NCBI GenBank assembly: GCA_945881885.1
Contig: CAMCVI010000015.1
Location: 1 to 34,003, forward strand
Origin: Chryseobacterium gleum
GTDB taxonomy: Bacteria; Bacteroidota; Bacteroidia; Flavobacteriales; Flavobacteriaceae
Direction: 5' to 3'
DNA length: 34,003 bases
How positions within the stretch are numbered: the first letter of the stretch is position 1; every line of letters starts with the position of its first letter. Below the pieces are notes generated by a model. That model saw only the letters and a program-made list of their open reading frames with translations, did no database searches and was not told the DNA's origin. Shown here in pieces: positions 1 through 7,648 of the stretch. Position numbers and translations under genes: made by a program.

Positions 1-6
1 CTTTAC

Positions 7-140
7 ACTTTACCCTTTACCCTTTACCCTTTACCCTTTACCCTTTACCCTTTACCCTTTACCCTTTACCCTTTACCCTTTACCCTTTACCCTTTACCCT
101 TTACCCTTTACCCTTTACCCTTTACCCTTTACCCTTTACC
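7..140. repeat. TTTACCC 7-bp tandem array, about 19 units
   Basis: A nearly perfect heptanucleotide array that starts near the window edge, so its true left end may lie outside. It stops 6 bp before the stop codon of the minus-strand pseudouridine synthase gene. On the opposite strand the unit reads GGGTAAA. A degenerate relative (CCTTTAACC words) lies after another stop codon at 6031-6080. Function unknown; such arrays are prone to slippage. Confidence 0.95.
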
Positions 141-146
141 TTATAC

Positions 147-836
147 CTAAACTAACTTCCACAACACATCATCCGGTACCGGAGCAATAATTTCCAGTGG
201 ATCTTTAGTAACTGGGTGCGTTAAAACTAATTTTCTAGCATGTAAATGAATCCCACCGTTAGGATTGCTTCTATCAAAACCGTATTTCAAATCGCCTTTA
301 ATTGGGCAACCGACAGCTGTAAGTTGCGCTCTAATTTGATGATGACGACCAGTGAATAAATCGATTTCTAAGGCATAATAATTATCTAATTTCTTAATAA
401 TTTTATACGATAATTTGGCTTCTTTAGCTTCTGGAACTTCTTTTAAATGCGCTTTTGAAGTATTATTTTTAGTGTTTCTTCTTAAAAAATGCACCAAAGT
501 ATCTTCCGTTTTTGGTGGTGCATTTTTAACGATAGCCCAATAGGTTTTTTGTGTTGCTCTGTTTTTAAAGGTTTCATTCAAACGCGTTAGTGCTTTTGAT
601 GTTTTAGCAAAAACGACAATCCCAGTTGTTGGTCTGTCCAAACGATGCACGACACCTAGAAAAACCTCTCCAGGTTTGTCATAAGCCACTTTTAAATACG
701 ATTTTACAATATCCGATAAAGGTTCATCACCTGTTTTATCTCCTTGAACGATATCTCCTACGCGCTTATTTACTACTATTATATGATTGTCTTCATGAAG
801 AATTTGAAGGTTTTTTGAATCGGAAACTATTTTCAT
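147..836 (-). CDS. RluA-family RNA pseudouridine synthase
   Basis: The product is expected to isomerise specific uridines in rRNA or tRNA to pseudouridine. The 229-residue protein carries the RluA-family catalytic motif as HRLDRPTTG (residues 64-72), with D67 as the expected nucleophile. A later GRHHQIRAQL segment (about residue 163) matches the conserved family region that follows the core. It has no room for an N-terminal S4 domain, so it is one of the short single-domain members, of RluC/TruC-like size. Its RNA target cannot be told from sequence. It lies on the same strand as panB, with the S23 cassette between them. The 3' end abuts the TTTACCC array. Confidence 0.9.
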   Translation of the reverse strand: MKIVSDSKNLQILHEDNHIIVVNKRVGDIVQGDKTGDEPLSDIVKSYLKVAYDKPGEVFLGVVHRLDRPTTGIVVFAKTSKALTRLNETFKNRATQKTYWAIVKNAPPKTEDTLVHFLRRNTKNNTSKAHLKEVPEAKEAKLSYKIIKKLDNYYALEIDLFTGRHHQIRAQLTAVGCPIKGDLKYGFDRSNPNGGIHLHARKLVLTHPVTKDPLEIIAPVPDDVLWKLV

Positions 837-840
837 TTTT

Positions 841-960
841 ATTTTAGATTGTTAGAAGGTTAGACTTCTTAGAAGGTTAGATGGTTAGACCTTTTAGATG
901 GTTAGACCTTTTAGATTGTTAGACCTTTTAGATTGTTAGAGGATTAGATTATTAGATTTT
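841..960. repeat. Short tandem array of TTAGA words (left arm of S23 cassette)
   Basis: Imperfect words built on TTAGA. Three 17-bp units (GTTAGACCTTTTAGATG/T) lie at 884-900, 901-917 and 918-934, with degenerate copies on both sides. TAGACTTCTTAGA at 861-873 is the exact reverse complement of two segments in the right arm (1365-1377 and 1382-1394). The array overlaps the last codons of the four-helix-bundle gene. Confidence 0.85.
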
Positions 961-1305
961 TAGTGTGGAACGCAATTTTGAAGTCATTTTGATGATTTCT
1001 TCTAATAAGTCGCATAATTCTTTTGCTTTTTCTTGGGTTATAAAACCTAAATCTACAGCAATTAATAGCTGTGTTTCTACTTCATACGCAGAACCGATAG
1101 CGATTTCTAAAAATCTAGCAAACTCTTTATTGGAACTTCTTGAAGATCCTTCTGCTATATTTGAAGGAATTGAAACAGATGCTCGTCTTAACTGATTGGT
1201 TAACCCAAACTTCTCATCTGATGGAAAAGAAGCCGTTTCATTATAAATTTTAGAACAGAACAACCTGCTTTTTTGCCAAATTCCCAATTCCTTAAATTTA
1301 TGCAT
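952..1305 (-). CDS. Four-helix-bundle protein, S23 (23S rRNA intervening-sequence) family
   Basis: A 117-residue all-helical protein with the family hallmarks: an N-terminal FKELGIWQKSR segment, a central LRRASVSIPSNIAEG motif (about residues 40-54), and a C-terminal helix ending in LEEIIKMTSKL. The family was named from ORFs in 23S rRNA intervening sequences of spirochaetes and other bacteria. The Avd accessory proteins of diversity-generating retroelements belong to the same fold, but no reverse transcriptase or template repeat is present here. The gene sits between two inverted short-repeat arrays and separates the pseudouridine synthase from panB. The family is assumed to bind nucleic acid; the actual function here is unknown. 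Confidence 0.85.
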   Translation of the reverse strand: MHKFKELGIWQKSRLFCSKIYNETASFPSDEKFGLTNQLRRASVSIPSNIAEGSSRSSNKEFARFLEIAIGSAYEVETQLLIAVDLGFITQEKAKELCDLLEEIIKMTSKLRSTLKI

Positions 1306-1329
1306 AAATGTATATTATTAATATTTATT

Positions 1330-1405
1330 TGTCTGAAAATCTAACCAGTCTAAACTGTCTAAAATCTAAGAAGTCTAAAAATCTAAGAAGTCTAAGATAT
1401 CTAAC
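1330..1405. repeat. Short tandem array of TCTAA words (right arm of S23 cassette)
   Basis: Words TCTAAGAAG, TCTAAAA and similar are repeated about every 8-10 bp. TCTAAGAAGTCTA occurs at 1365-1377 and 1382-1394 and is exactly complementary to 861-873. The array ends at the panB stop codon. A transcript spanning both arms could pair them and place the S23 ORF in the loop. Confidence 0.85.
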
Positions 1406-2224
1406 TTAATATTGTTCATTCGCATTAGGAAAATCAACCGATTTCACATCAGCCACATATTGTCCAATAGCTTTGGTCATGTCTTCAAATAAATTCATGT
1501 ACCTGCGTAAAAATCTTGGACTAAATTCGTGGGTCATACCAATCATATCATGCAATACCAAAACTTGACCATCCACGCCACTACCCGCTCCAATTCCAAT
1601 TACTGGAATAGAAATACTTTCGGCAACTTTTTGGGCTAATTTGGCAGGAATTTTTTCTAAAACCAATGCGAAACAACCAATACGTTCTAACATTTTGGCA
1701 TCTTCTAGTAATTGATCCGCTTCTTCCTCTTCTTTCGCACGAACGGTGTACGTTCCGAATTTATATATCGATTGTGGTGTTAATCCCAAATGCCCCATTA
1801 CTGGAATACCGGCATTTAATATTTTCTTTATAGAGGATTCAATTTCTTTACCACCTTCTAATTTTACAGCATGTCCGCCACTCTCTTTCATAATACGAAT
1901 AGATGAACGCAACGCCTCTTTAGGATCAGATTGATAGCTTCCAAAAGGCAAATCGACCACAACTAAAGCCCTATCAACTGCTTTCACCACGCTACTTGCG
2001 TGATAAATCATTTGGTCTAAAGTAATAGGCAACGTGGTTTCATTTCCTGCCATTACATTACTTGCGGAATCGCCTACTAAAATCACATCAATACCTGCTG
2101 TGTCTACAATTTTAGCCATTGTGAAATCGTATGCTGTTAGCATAGAAATTTTTTCACCATTGGCTTTCATGTCAATTAACGACTTCGTAGTAATTTTTTT
2201 ATAATCTTTTTTTGCTACAGACAT
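1406..2224 (-). CDS. panB: 3-methyl-2-oxobutanoate hydroxymethyltransferase
   Basis: Catalyses the first committed step of pantothenate (coenzyme A) synthesis: it transfers a hydroxymethyl group from methylene-tetrahydrofolate to 2-oxoisovalerate, giving ketopantoate. At 272 residues it has the usual length. Metal and substrate residues are visible: VGDSASN with D52, DLPFGSY with D91, KLEGG with E123, and the likely catalytic E190 in LVLEKIP, plus GHLGLTPQS. It is cytoplasmic and forms a (beta/alpha)8 barrel. The fused E1 at 20358 may consume the same 2-oxoisovalerate pool. The start follows family alignment. Confidence 0.97.
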   Translation of the reverse strand: MSVAKKDYKKITTKSLIDMKANGEKISMLTAYDFTMAKIVDTAGIDVILVGDSASNVMAGNETTLPITLDQMIYHASSVVKAVDRALVVVDLPFGSYQSDPKEALRSSIRIMKESGGHAVKLEGGKEIESSIKKILNAGIPVMGHLGLTPQSIYKFGTYTVRAKEEEEADQLLEDAKMLERIGCFALVLEKIPAKLAQKVAESISIPVIGIGAGSGVDGQVLVLHDMIGMTHEFSPRFLRRYMNLFEDMTKAIGQYVADVKSVDFPNANEQY

Positions 2225-2228
2225 ATGC

Positions 2229-2262
2229 TTTAGTGTTCAGTTATCAGTTTTTAGTGTTCAGT
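2229..2262. repeat. 13-bp direct repeat upstream of panB
   Basis: TTTAGTGTTCAGT occurs exactly at 2229-2241 and 2250-2262, with a related TTATCAGTTT between. It is another gap-specific short repeat like those flanking the S23 gene. No function can be assigned. Confidence 0.7.
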
Positions 2263-2355
2263 AAATACCGAAATAAATATTTTGTAAAATTAATGTAAAG
2301 ATATGGAATGTAACAATTTTTCTACATTTAATACCAATAAATAAATGTAACAACT

Positions 2356-3414
2356 ATGAGACAATTATTTATTTTACTATTTTTTGGTTTTAGTGTAGGT
2401 GTTTTCGCACAAGAAAATCCAAAAAAAACATTAAAAATAGAAGTTTCAGGTTTTATTGACACTTACTATTCCTATGATTTTGATGCGTCTGAAAACAAAG
2501 ACAAACAATCTTTTTTATACAATTACAACAAACAAAATAACTTTAACATCAATATCGCATTACTAAGAGCATCAATTAGTTATGAAAATATTTACGCAAA
2601 AGTTTCGGTTCATTCAGGAACTTATGTAAAAGCCAATTATGCTAACGAAAAAATCAAATATTTAAACGAAGCGTATATAGGTTTGTATTTAAACAAAAAG
2701 AAAACAACCACTTTAGAAGCGGGTATTTTACCCAGTTATATTGGATTTGAATCTGCTACTACACATGCCAATTTAACTGCGACACGTTCTATACTTGCTG
2801 AAAATTCTCCTTATTACATGACAGGTGTAAAATTAAATCACCAATTTAATGAAAAATGGAGTCTAGCTGGATTACTAACCAACGGTTGGCAACGTATTGA
2901 AAAAGCAAAAAGCGATTTAGCCCCATCATTTGGTACACAATTGACATACAAACCAAATAGCAAAAACACTTTAAACTGGAGCACCTTTATAGGTAAAGAA
3001 GCTTACGCAGATGAGTTTAATACGCGTTATTTTAGCAACATGTATTGGGACAAAACCTGGAATACAAAATGGCATTCTATCTTTGGTTTCGATTATGGAA
3101 TGCAAGATATTTCTTCTCAAAACACGGAGAAAGCAACTTGGTACAGTCCGGTTATAATTACGCAATATTCTTTCAATTCTAAATGGCAAATGGCACACAG
3201 AATTGAATATTATCAAGATCAAAAGCATGCCATAATTGCTAGTCAAATTCCTTTTGAAACACTTGGAAATTCAATAAATTTTGATTTTTTACCCAACTCG
3301 AAGTTTAAAATAAGAACAGAAGGCAAATGGTACCACGCCACTGAAAACATTTTTGATACCAATACCAAAAAAGATAATTTTTCGGTAACCACTACAATGA
3401 GCTTTGAGTTTTAG
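2356..3414 (+). CDS. Outer-membrane beta-barrel porin (OmpL/BBP2-like)
   Basis: A 352-residue protein with a clear signal peptide (cleavage probably after FAQ, about residue 19). An alternating aromatic/polar pattern follows along the whole length, and the protein ends in SFEF, a terminal phenylalanine typical of barrels. The motif VSGFIDTYYSYDF at the mature N-terminus, the central TATRSILAENSPYY and the GLLTNGWQRI segment resemble the putative beta-barrel porin-2 family of Bacteroidota. Expected in the outer membrane as a small-solute channel; substrate unknown. It is monocistronic, convergent with the next gene and separated from it by 20 bp. Confidence 0.75.
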   Translation: MRQLFILLFFGFSVGVFAQENPKKTLKIEVSGFIDTYYSYDFDASENKDKQSFLYNYNKQNNFNINIALLRASISYENIYAKVSVHSGTYVKANYANEKIKYLNEAYIGLYLNKKKTTTLEAGILPSYIGFESATTHANLTATRSILAENSPYYMTGVKLNHQFNEKWSLAGLLTNGWQRIEKAKSDLAPSFGTQLTYKPNSKNTLNWSTFIGKEAYADEFNTRYFSNMYWDKTWNTKWHSIFGFDYGMQDISSQNTEKATWYSPVIITQYSFNSKWQMAHRIEYYQDQKHAIIASQIPFETLGNSINFDFLPNSKFKIRTEGKWYHATENIFDTNTKKDNFSVTTTMSFEF

Positions 3415-3434
3415 ATGATTTTGGAATAATTATT

Positions 3435-3962
3435 TTATTTCTTCAAAATCACTTTTCCTTCAAAAATTTTACTTTCTGAATATAAATTTAATCCCATAAT
3501 TCTCCAATCAACACTCCCCGAAACAAAGTAATTACAATAGTTTGTATTTTTAGGCTTATCTACTTGAATTGAATGAACATTCCATTTGGTCTCACTAACT
3601 AAACCGCTTTTCATACAATTTGCACTGATTATGACTAAATCATTTTTCTCTTCTCCAAAATATATATTTAACCAAATTTCAGAAGTTAATTTCTTTTCCA
3701 AACTCACATCTTGGTGAAATGAATCCCTAGAAAATTTTCTTTTAGATGAATTATTTGAAGATTCGTTATTGTAAAAATCAATGTTTTTTTCTGCTAAATT
3801 CTTTGAATCTTCTTTTGAAATAAATGATAGTAATCCAATTACAAGAACTAATCCAGCTAGTCCGCCCAAGCCATCTCTAACGATTTTTACTGATTTAATA
3901 CAGATCACAAAAAAATAAATTAAAACAACTGCATTAAATATTCCCCAAATTAATTCAAACAT
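3435..3962 (-). CDS. Unknown protein with two N-terminal membrane helices
   Basis: Not recognised. The 175 residues contain two hydrophobic helices (about 5-23 and 32-48), then a polar Ser/Asn/Lys-rich linker (about 50-85), then a beta-rich C-terminal part of about 90 residues with two cysteines that could be periplasmic or cytoplasmic. It lies 21 bp downstream of the serine ammonia-lyase gene on the same strand and may be cotranscribed with it, though nothing in the protein suggests a shared function. Confidence 0.65.
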   Translation of the reverse strand: MFELIWGIFNAVVLIYFFVICIKSVKIVRDGLGGLAGLVLVIGLLSFISKEDSKNLAEKNIDFYNNESSNNSSKRKFSRDSFHQDVSLEKKLTSEIWLNIYFGEEKNDLVIISANCMKSGLVSETKWNVHSIQVDKPKNTNYCNYFVSGSVDWRIMGLNLYSESKIFEGKVILKK

Positions 3963-3983
3963 AATTTTATGGTTTTAAATAAA

Positions 3984-5402
3984 TTAACAATCAGCCAAGC
4001 CTACTCCAATAGCCAAGCCACCTTCAGAAGTTTCTTTGTATTTTGAATTCATATCTTTTGCGGTTTCCCACATGGTTGCCACTACTTTATCCAAAGGGAC
4101 CAACACATTTTTAGCATCGGTTTCTAAAGCCAATTCGGCAGCATTTATCGCTTTTATCGCACCCATAGTATTGCGTTCTATGCATGGTACTTGCACCAAA
4201 CCACCTATCGGATCACAAGTCATACCTAAATGATGTTCCATGGCTATTTCAGCGGCAACTAAGACTTGGTCTGGTGTACCGCCCATTAATTCGCACAACG
4301 CCGCAGCGGCCATAGCAGAGGAAACGCCAATTTCTGCTTGACAGCCTCCCATTGCAGCTGAAATTGTAGCACCTTTTTTGAAGATACTTCCAATTTGCCC
4401 AGCTACCATTAAAAATTGTTTGATTTCTTTATCGCCAGCATGATGGTTTTCAATCACCAAATAATACATCAAAACAGCCGGAATAACACCTGCACTTCCA
4501 TTGGTAGGTGCTGTTACTACTCGACCTAAAGAAGCATTTACTTCATTTACTGCCAATGCAAAACAGGAAACCCATTTTAATATTTGACGGAATTTTACCT
4601 CCGTTTGACGTATACAAGTCAGCCATTCTTGAGGCGAATTATAATTGGCAATTCCGATTAAATTGGTGTGCATGTCGTACGCTCTTCGTTTCACGTTTAA
4701 TCCACCAGGTAAAATACCATCGGTATGCGCGCCAATGTACATACATTCTAACATAGTATGCCAAATTCGCATTAATTCGTTATGAATTACTTCTTCGGAA
4801 CGCAAAGATTTTTCATTTTCATAAACGATTTCTGAAACCAATTTGCTTTCTGAATCACAAAATGCCAGTAATTCAACACCCTTGTCAATTGGGAAAGGAA
4901 AAGTAACTTTTTCTTCTAATTTTAAATTTGTATCTTCCTCTTCCTTAATTATAAAGCCACCTCCAATAGAATAAAAGGTTGAACTGTATTCAGCGTCATT
5001 TGTAAACGCTGTGAACACCATTCCGTTAGCATGAAAGGGTAAAAAATTCTTATTGAAAAAGATATCTGAAACCACGTTAAAATGAATCTTGAATTCGTTA
5101 TCTAAAATCAATTCATTACTAGTTTTGATATCTTCAATTATAGAGGAAATGTCGTCAATTGGCACTAATTCTGGATTGGCGCCACTTAAACCCAACATCA
5201 CAGCTAAATCTGTAGCATGGCCTTTTCCTGTTAAAGAAAGTGACCCATACAAATCGACTTTTACACGATGTACGTCATTAATTATATTCTGATTTCTTAA
5301 TTCGGCTAAAAATTGTTCTGCAGCACGCCAGGGTCCTAAAGTATGAGAACTTGAAGGCCCTACGCCTATTTTTAACATATCAAAAACTGAAATACATTCC
5401 AT
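3984..5402 (-). CDS. sdaA: L-serine ammonia-lyase, single-chain iron-sulfur type
   Basis: Deaminates L-serine to pyruvate and ammonia using a [4Fe-4S] cluster. The 472-residue chain fuses the beta domain (N-terminal, with the motif [12 protein letters not shown] at residues 13-24) to the alpha catalytic domain (from about 200). The three cluster cysteines are visible as C354 (MGGCQAEIG), C396 (MTCDPIGG) and C407 (VPCIERN). Their 42- and 11-residue spacing is what is known for E. coli SdaA. The substrate-loop segment [13 protein letters not shown] is at 298-310. The cluster is oxygen-sensitive in this family. A -7 promoter word lies at 5423-5430. Confidence 0.95.
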   Translation of the reverse strand: MECISVFDMLKIGVGPSSSHTLGPWRAAEQFLAELRNQNIINDVHRVKVDLYGSLSLTGKGHATDLAVMLGLSGANPELVPIDDISSIIEDIKTSNELILDNEFKIHFNVVSDIFFNKNFLPFHANGMVFTAFTNDAEYSSTFYSIGGGFIIKEEEDTNLKLEEKVTFPFPIDKGVELLAFCDSESKLVSEIVYENEKSLRSEEVIHNELMRIWHTMLECMYIGAHTDGILPGGLNVKRRAYDMHTNLIGIANYNSPQEWLTCIRQTEVKFRQILKWVSCFALAVNEVNASLGRVVTAPTNGSAGVIPAVLMYYLVIENHHAGDKEIKQFLMVAGQIGSIFKKGATISAAMGGCQAEIGVSSAMAAAALCELMGGTPDQVLVAAEIAMEHHLGMTCDPIGGLVQVPCIERNTMGAIKAINAAELALETDAKNVLVPLDKVVATMWETAKDMNSKYKETSEGGLAIGVGLADC

Positions 5403-5422
5403 AAACTAAATCGTTATAGTAG

Positions 5423-5430
5423 CAAAGATA
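5423..5430 (-). promoter_or_regulatory. -7 promoter element for the serine ammonia-lyase gene
   Basis: TATCTTTG followed by C on the minus strand fits the Bacteroidota primary-sigma -7 consensus TAnnTTTG. It lies about 20 bp upstream of the start codon. No convincing -33 TTTG was found. Confidence 0.5.
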
Positions 5431-5535
5431 AAATTTAGAAAATAGAAAACAGAAAATAGATGAGAAAAAATAGATTTTAATTGTTATTTATTTGGCATAA
5501 AATTTGAAACTGAATGAAATGTAAAATTTATTCTT

Positions 5536-6030
5536 ATGAAAAAGCTAAGATTTGTTTCCGTTATTATAGTTTTATTACTTTTTTGTCCGTTTATTAAGCA
5601 ATGTGATGGATTTACTAAAATTGAAGAAGGAGCAACAGCAGGTAAGTCCAATGAACTAAAAGTCTACTTTACTGAAGAATCAGAAAATGTATTTGAGTTA
5701 TCTTATCAAATTAATGAGCTATTCCTTAAAAATAAAAAAGAAGAAATTAAATATAAAAAAGAAGAAATTGCTTTAATTTTCTCAATGATTTTTTCATCCT
5801 TACTCATTATTTCATCAATTATTGGAGCAATTAGAATCTTCAAAAATCAATTATTAAAAACAACTTGGATTTATATTTTAAATATTTCGTTTGTTATTTT
5901 AATAGTTATTTCAAATATGTTCGTTTGGCTGGATAGATTTGGACAAATAAAAATCGGATTTTATCTTCTATTACTTTCTAATTTTTATATGTTGTATTTG
6001 TTAAAACAAAAAAAGGAACAAATTCTATAG
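5536..6030 (+). CDS. Unknown small integral membrane protein
   Basis: Not recognised. The 164 residues begin with a hydrophobic segment (about 5-20) ending FCPFIKQC, which could be a signal anchor. A polar stretch of about 60 residues with repeated KKEEI words (near 68-78) follows, then three closely spaced membrane helices (about 79-99, 110-130 and 138-156). Flanked by non-homologous genes, it gives no functional clue. A degenerate CCTTTAACC repeat begins right after the stop codon. Confidence 0.6.
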   Translation: MKKLRFVSVIIVLLLFCPFIKQCDGFTKIEEGATAGKSNELKVYFTEESENVFELSYQINELFLKNKKEEIKYKKEEIALIFSMIFSSLLIISSIIGAIRIFKNQLLKTTWIYILNISFVILIVISNMFVWLDRFGQIKIGFYLLLLSNFYMLYLLKQKKEQIL

Positions 6031-6080
6031 AACTTATCCCTTTAACCTTTAACCCTATACCTTTAACCTTTAACCCTTCA
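6031..6080. repeat. Degenerate CCTTTAACC tandem array
   Basis: Words of the form CCTTTAACC, ACCTTTAAC and CCCTATACC are repeated five to six times between two convergent stop codons. They resemble a decayed form of the TTTACCC array at the window start. It fills the whole gap. Confidence 0.75.
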
Positions 6081-6085
6081 CCCAA

Positions 6086-7393
6086 CTAATACCAACGCTT
6101 CTTATTCTGTTTAGAAGCATCGGATTTTCTTGAATTTGAAGTATCTGTGTTTGTAGATTTTGCTGCTTTTGGAGTGTTATTTTGTTTTGGTCTAGGATTT
6201 CTTCTGTCGCCTCGGGTATCCGTTTCTTTATTTTTTAATTCGTCTTCTGTAAATTCTCTGTAAGGATACGGATTTTCTTTTACGACTTTAATTTGCTGAC
6301 GGGTAAGTTTCTCAATGTCCTTCCAAAAAGGTAATTCATCTTTTCCACAAAAAGAAATGGCTAAGCCTTCATTTCCAGCTCTACCCGTTCTACCAATTCG
6401 GTGCACGTAGGTTTCTGGTATGTTTGGCAAATCAAAATTAATCACATAAGGTAACAAATCTATATCAATTCCACGAGCGGCAATGTCTGTCGCCACTAAA
6501 ACCGAAATTTCCTGACTTTTAAATCCGTCTAAGGTTTTAATCCTGTTGTTTTGAGATTTGTTTCCGTGAATAGCTTCCGCAGAAATGTTCTTTACTTTTA
6601 ATGCTTTTACCACATTATCGGCACTGTGCTTGGTTCTTACAAAAACCAATACGTTATTTATATTTTCTTCTTCAATTAAATGAATCAGTAATTTTCGTTT
6701 GTCTTCTTTCTGAACCATGTATACTTTTTGGTTCACGCGTTCTGCTGTGCTAGATATAGGCGCTACCGAAACGTATTTAGGTTTTTTCAAAAATTGATCG
6801 GCTAATTCTCTAATCGCAACTGGCATCGTAGCAGAAAACAATAATGTTTGACGGTTTTCAGGAATTAACTTAATGATTTTCTTTACATCATTAATAAAAC
6901 CCATATCTAACATCTGATCTGCTTCATCAATAACCAAATGATGTAAGTTATCCATATCCAAATAGCCTTGCTTGTTTAAGTCTAAAAAGCGACCTGGAGT
7001 AGCAATTAATATATCCACACCATCTTTTAATTGTTGCACTTGAGGTACTTGACTAACACCACCATATATTACCATCGATTTGGTATTCATGTATTTTCCA
7101 TAAGTAGCAAAACTATCTTGGATTTGGTGAGCTAACTCTCGTGTTGGTGCCAAAACTAAAGTTCTAATTACTTTTCGTTTCGTTTTAGAACCTACAATTG
7201 GATGTAAATAATTTAAAATTGGAATGGCGAATGCACCTGTTTTTCCAGTTCCTGTTTGTGCACAACCTACCAAATCATGTTCTTCTAAAATAATAGGAAT
7301 GGCTTGCTGTTGAATGGGTGTTGGCGTAATATATTTTTCTTCTTCTAAAACCTGAAGTATATTTCTATGTAAATTTAAATCTTGAAATGTCAT
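6086..7393 (-). CDS. DEAD-box ATP-dependent RNA helicase (RhlE-like)
   Basis: An ATP-driven RNA-remodelling enzyme, likely in ribosome assembly, cold adaptation or RNA decay. All core motifs are present in the 435 residues: Q motif (PTPIQQQAIP), motif I AQTGTGKT (45-52), PTRELAHQ (83-90), TPGR, motif II DEAD (156-159), motif III SAT (187-189), and motif VI HRIGRTGRAG. The tail after about residue 380 is low-complexity and rich in Lys, Asn, Thr and Ser, ending KKRWY, as in RhlE-type enzymes where the tail binds RNA. Divergent from dnaK. Confidence 0.93.
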   Translation of the reverse strand: MTFQDLNLHRNILQVLEEEKYITPTPIQQQAIPIILEEHDLVGCAQTGTGKTGAFAIPILNYLHPIVGSKTKRKVIRTLVLAPTRELAHQIQDSFATYGKYMNTKSMVIYGGVSQVPQVQQLKDGVDILIATPGRFLDLNKQGYLDMDNLHHLVIDEADQMLDMGFINDVKKIIKLIPENRQTLLFSATMPVAIRELADQFLKKPKYVSVAPISSTAERVNQKVYMVQKEDKRKLLIHLIEEENINNVLVFVRTKHSADNVVKALKVKNISAEAIHGNKSQNNRIKTLDGFKSQEISVLVATDIAARGIDIDLLPYVINFDLPNIPETYVHRIGRTGRAGNEGLAISFCGKDELPFWKDIEKLTRQQIKVVKENPYPYREFTEDELKNKETDTRGDRRNPRPKQNNTPKAAKSTNTDTSNSRKSDASKQNKKRWY

Positions 7394-7410
7394 ATTTGTA
7401 TTTTGAACGA

Positions 7411-7418
7411 CAAAGATA
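7411..7418 (-). promoter_or_regulatory. -7 promoter element for the helicase gene
   Basis: TATCTTTG on the minus strand, 18 bp from the start codon, matches the Bacteroidota -7 consensus TAnnTTTG. The -33 box is weak. Confidence 0.45.
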
Positions 7419-7479
7419 CAACTTTGAATATGGAATTGAGAATTTTGATTTGCTTAATTTATGAATTACCTATGAATTT

Positions 7480-7559
7480 TGACAGATTACCAACAAGTTA
7501 GGGGTAAATCAAATGACACAATGTCAGATATTATGACCGTGAAAAATGAAATACTGACA
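7480..7559. promoter_or_regulatory. Candidate activator sites upstream of dnaK
   Basis: A perfect inverted repeat TGACA-CAA-TGTCA lies at 7514-7526. Further TGACA half-sites are at 7480-7484 and 7555-7559. The palindrome is about 60-70 bp upstream of the sigma-54-like element at 7580-7595, a distance typical of enhancer-binding activators. Function is inferred from position and symmetry only. Confidence 0.4.
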
Positions 7560-7579
7560 AATCATATGGGTAAGGTAAC

Positions 7580-7595
7580 TTGGCACAAAACTTGA
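7580..7595 (+). promoter_or_regulatory. Sigma-54-like -24/-12 promoter of dnaK
   Basis: TTGGCAC, then AAAAC, then TTGA. The -24 box matches the consensus TGGCAC fully, and exactly 10 bp separate the GG and the GA, the strict sigma-54 spacing. The -12 box is TTGA instead of TTGC. The predicted start is near 7607, leaving a leader of about 40 nt. No TAnnTTTG word lies at a competing position on the plus strand. Confidence 0.5.
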
Positions 7596-7648
7596 CTTAT
7601 CCAAAAAGAGTTTAAAAAATAAACCGAATAAAATTTAAAATTAAAAAA

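Noticed and set aside
1..140. Telomere-like repeat (resembling plant TTTAGGG)
   Set aside because: The unit is TTTACCC/GGGTAAA, which is not TTTAGGG on either strand. The array is internal next to a bacterial gene, and everything else is bacterial.
841..960. CRISPR array
   Set aside because: The 17-bp units are directly abutting with no unique spacers, and there are no cas genes.
952..1305. Avd protein of a diversity-generating retroelement
   Set aside because: Same fold family, but no reverse transcriptase, template repeat or variable repeat is present nearby.
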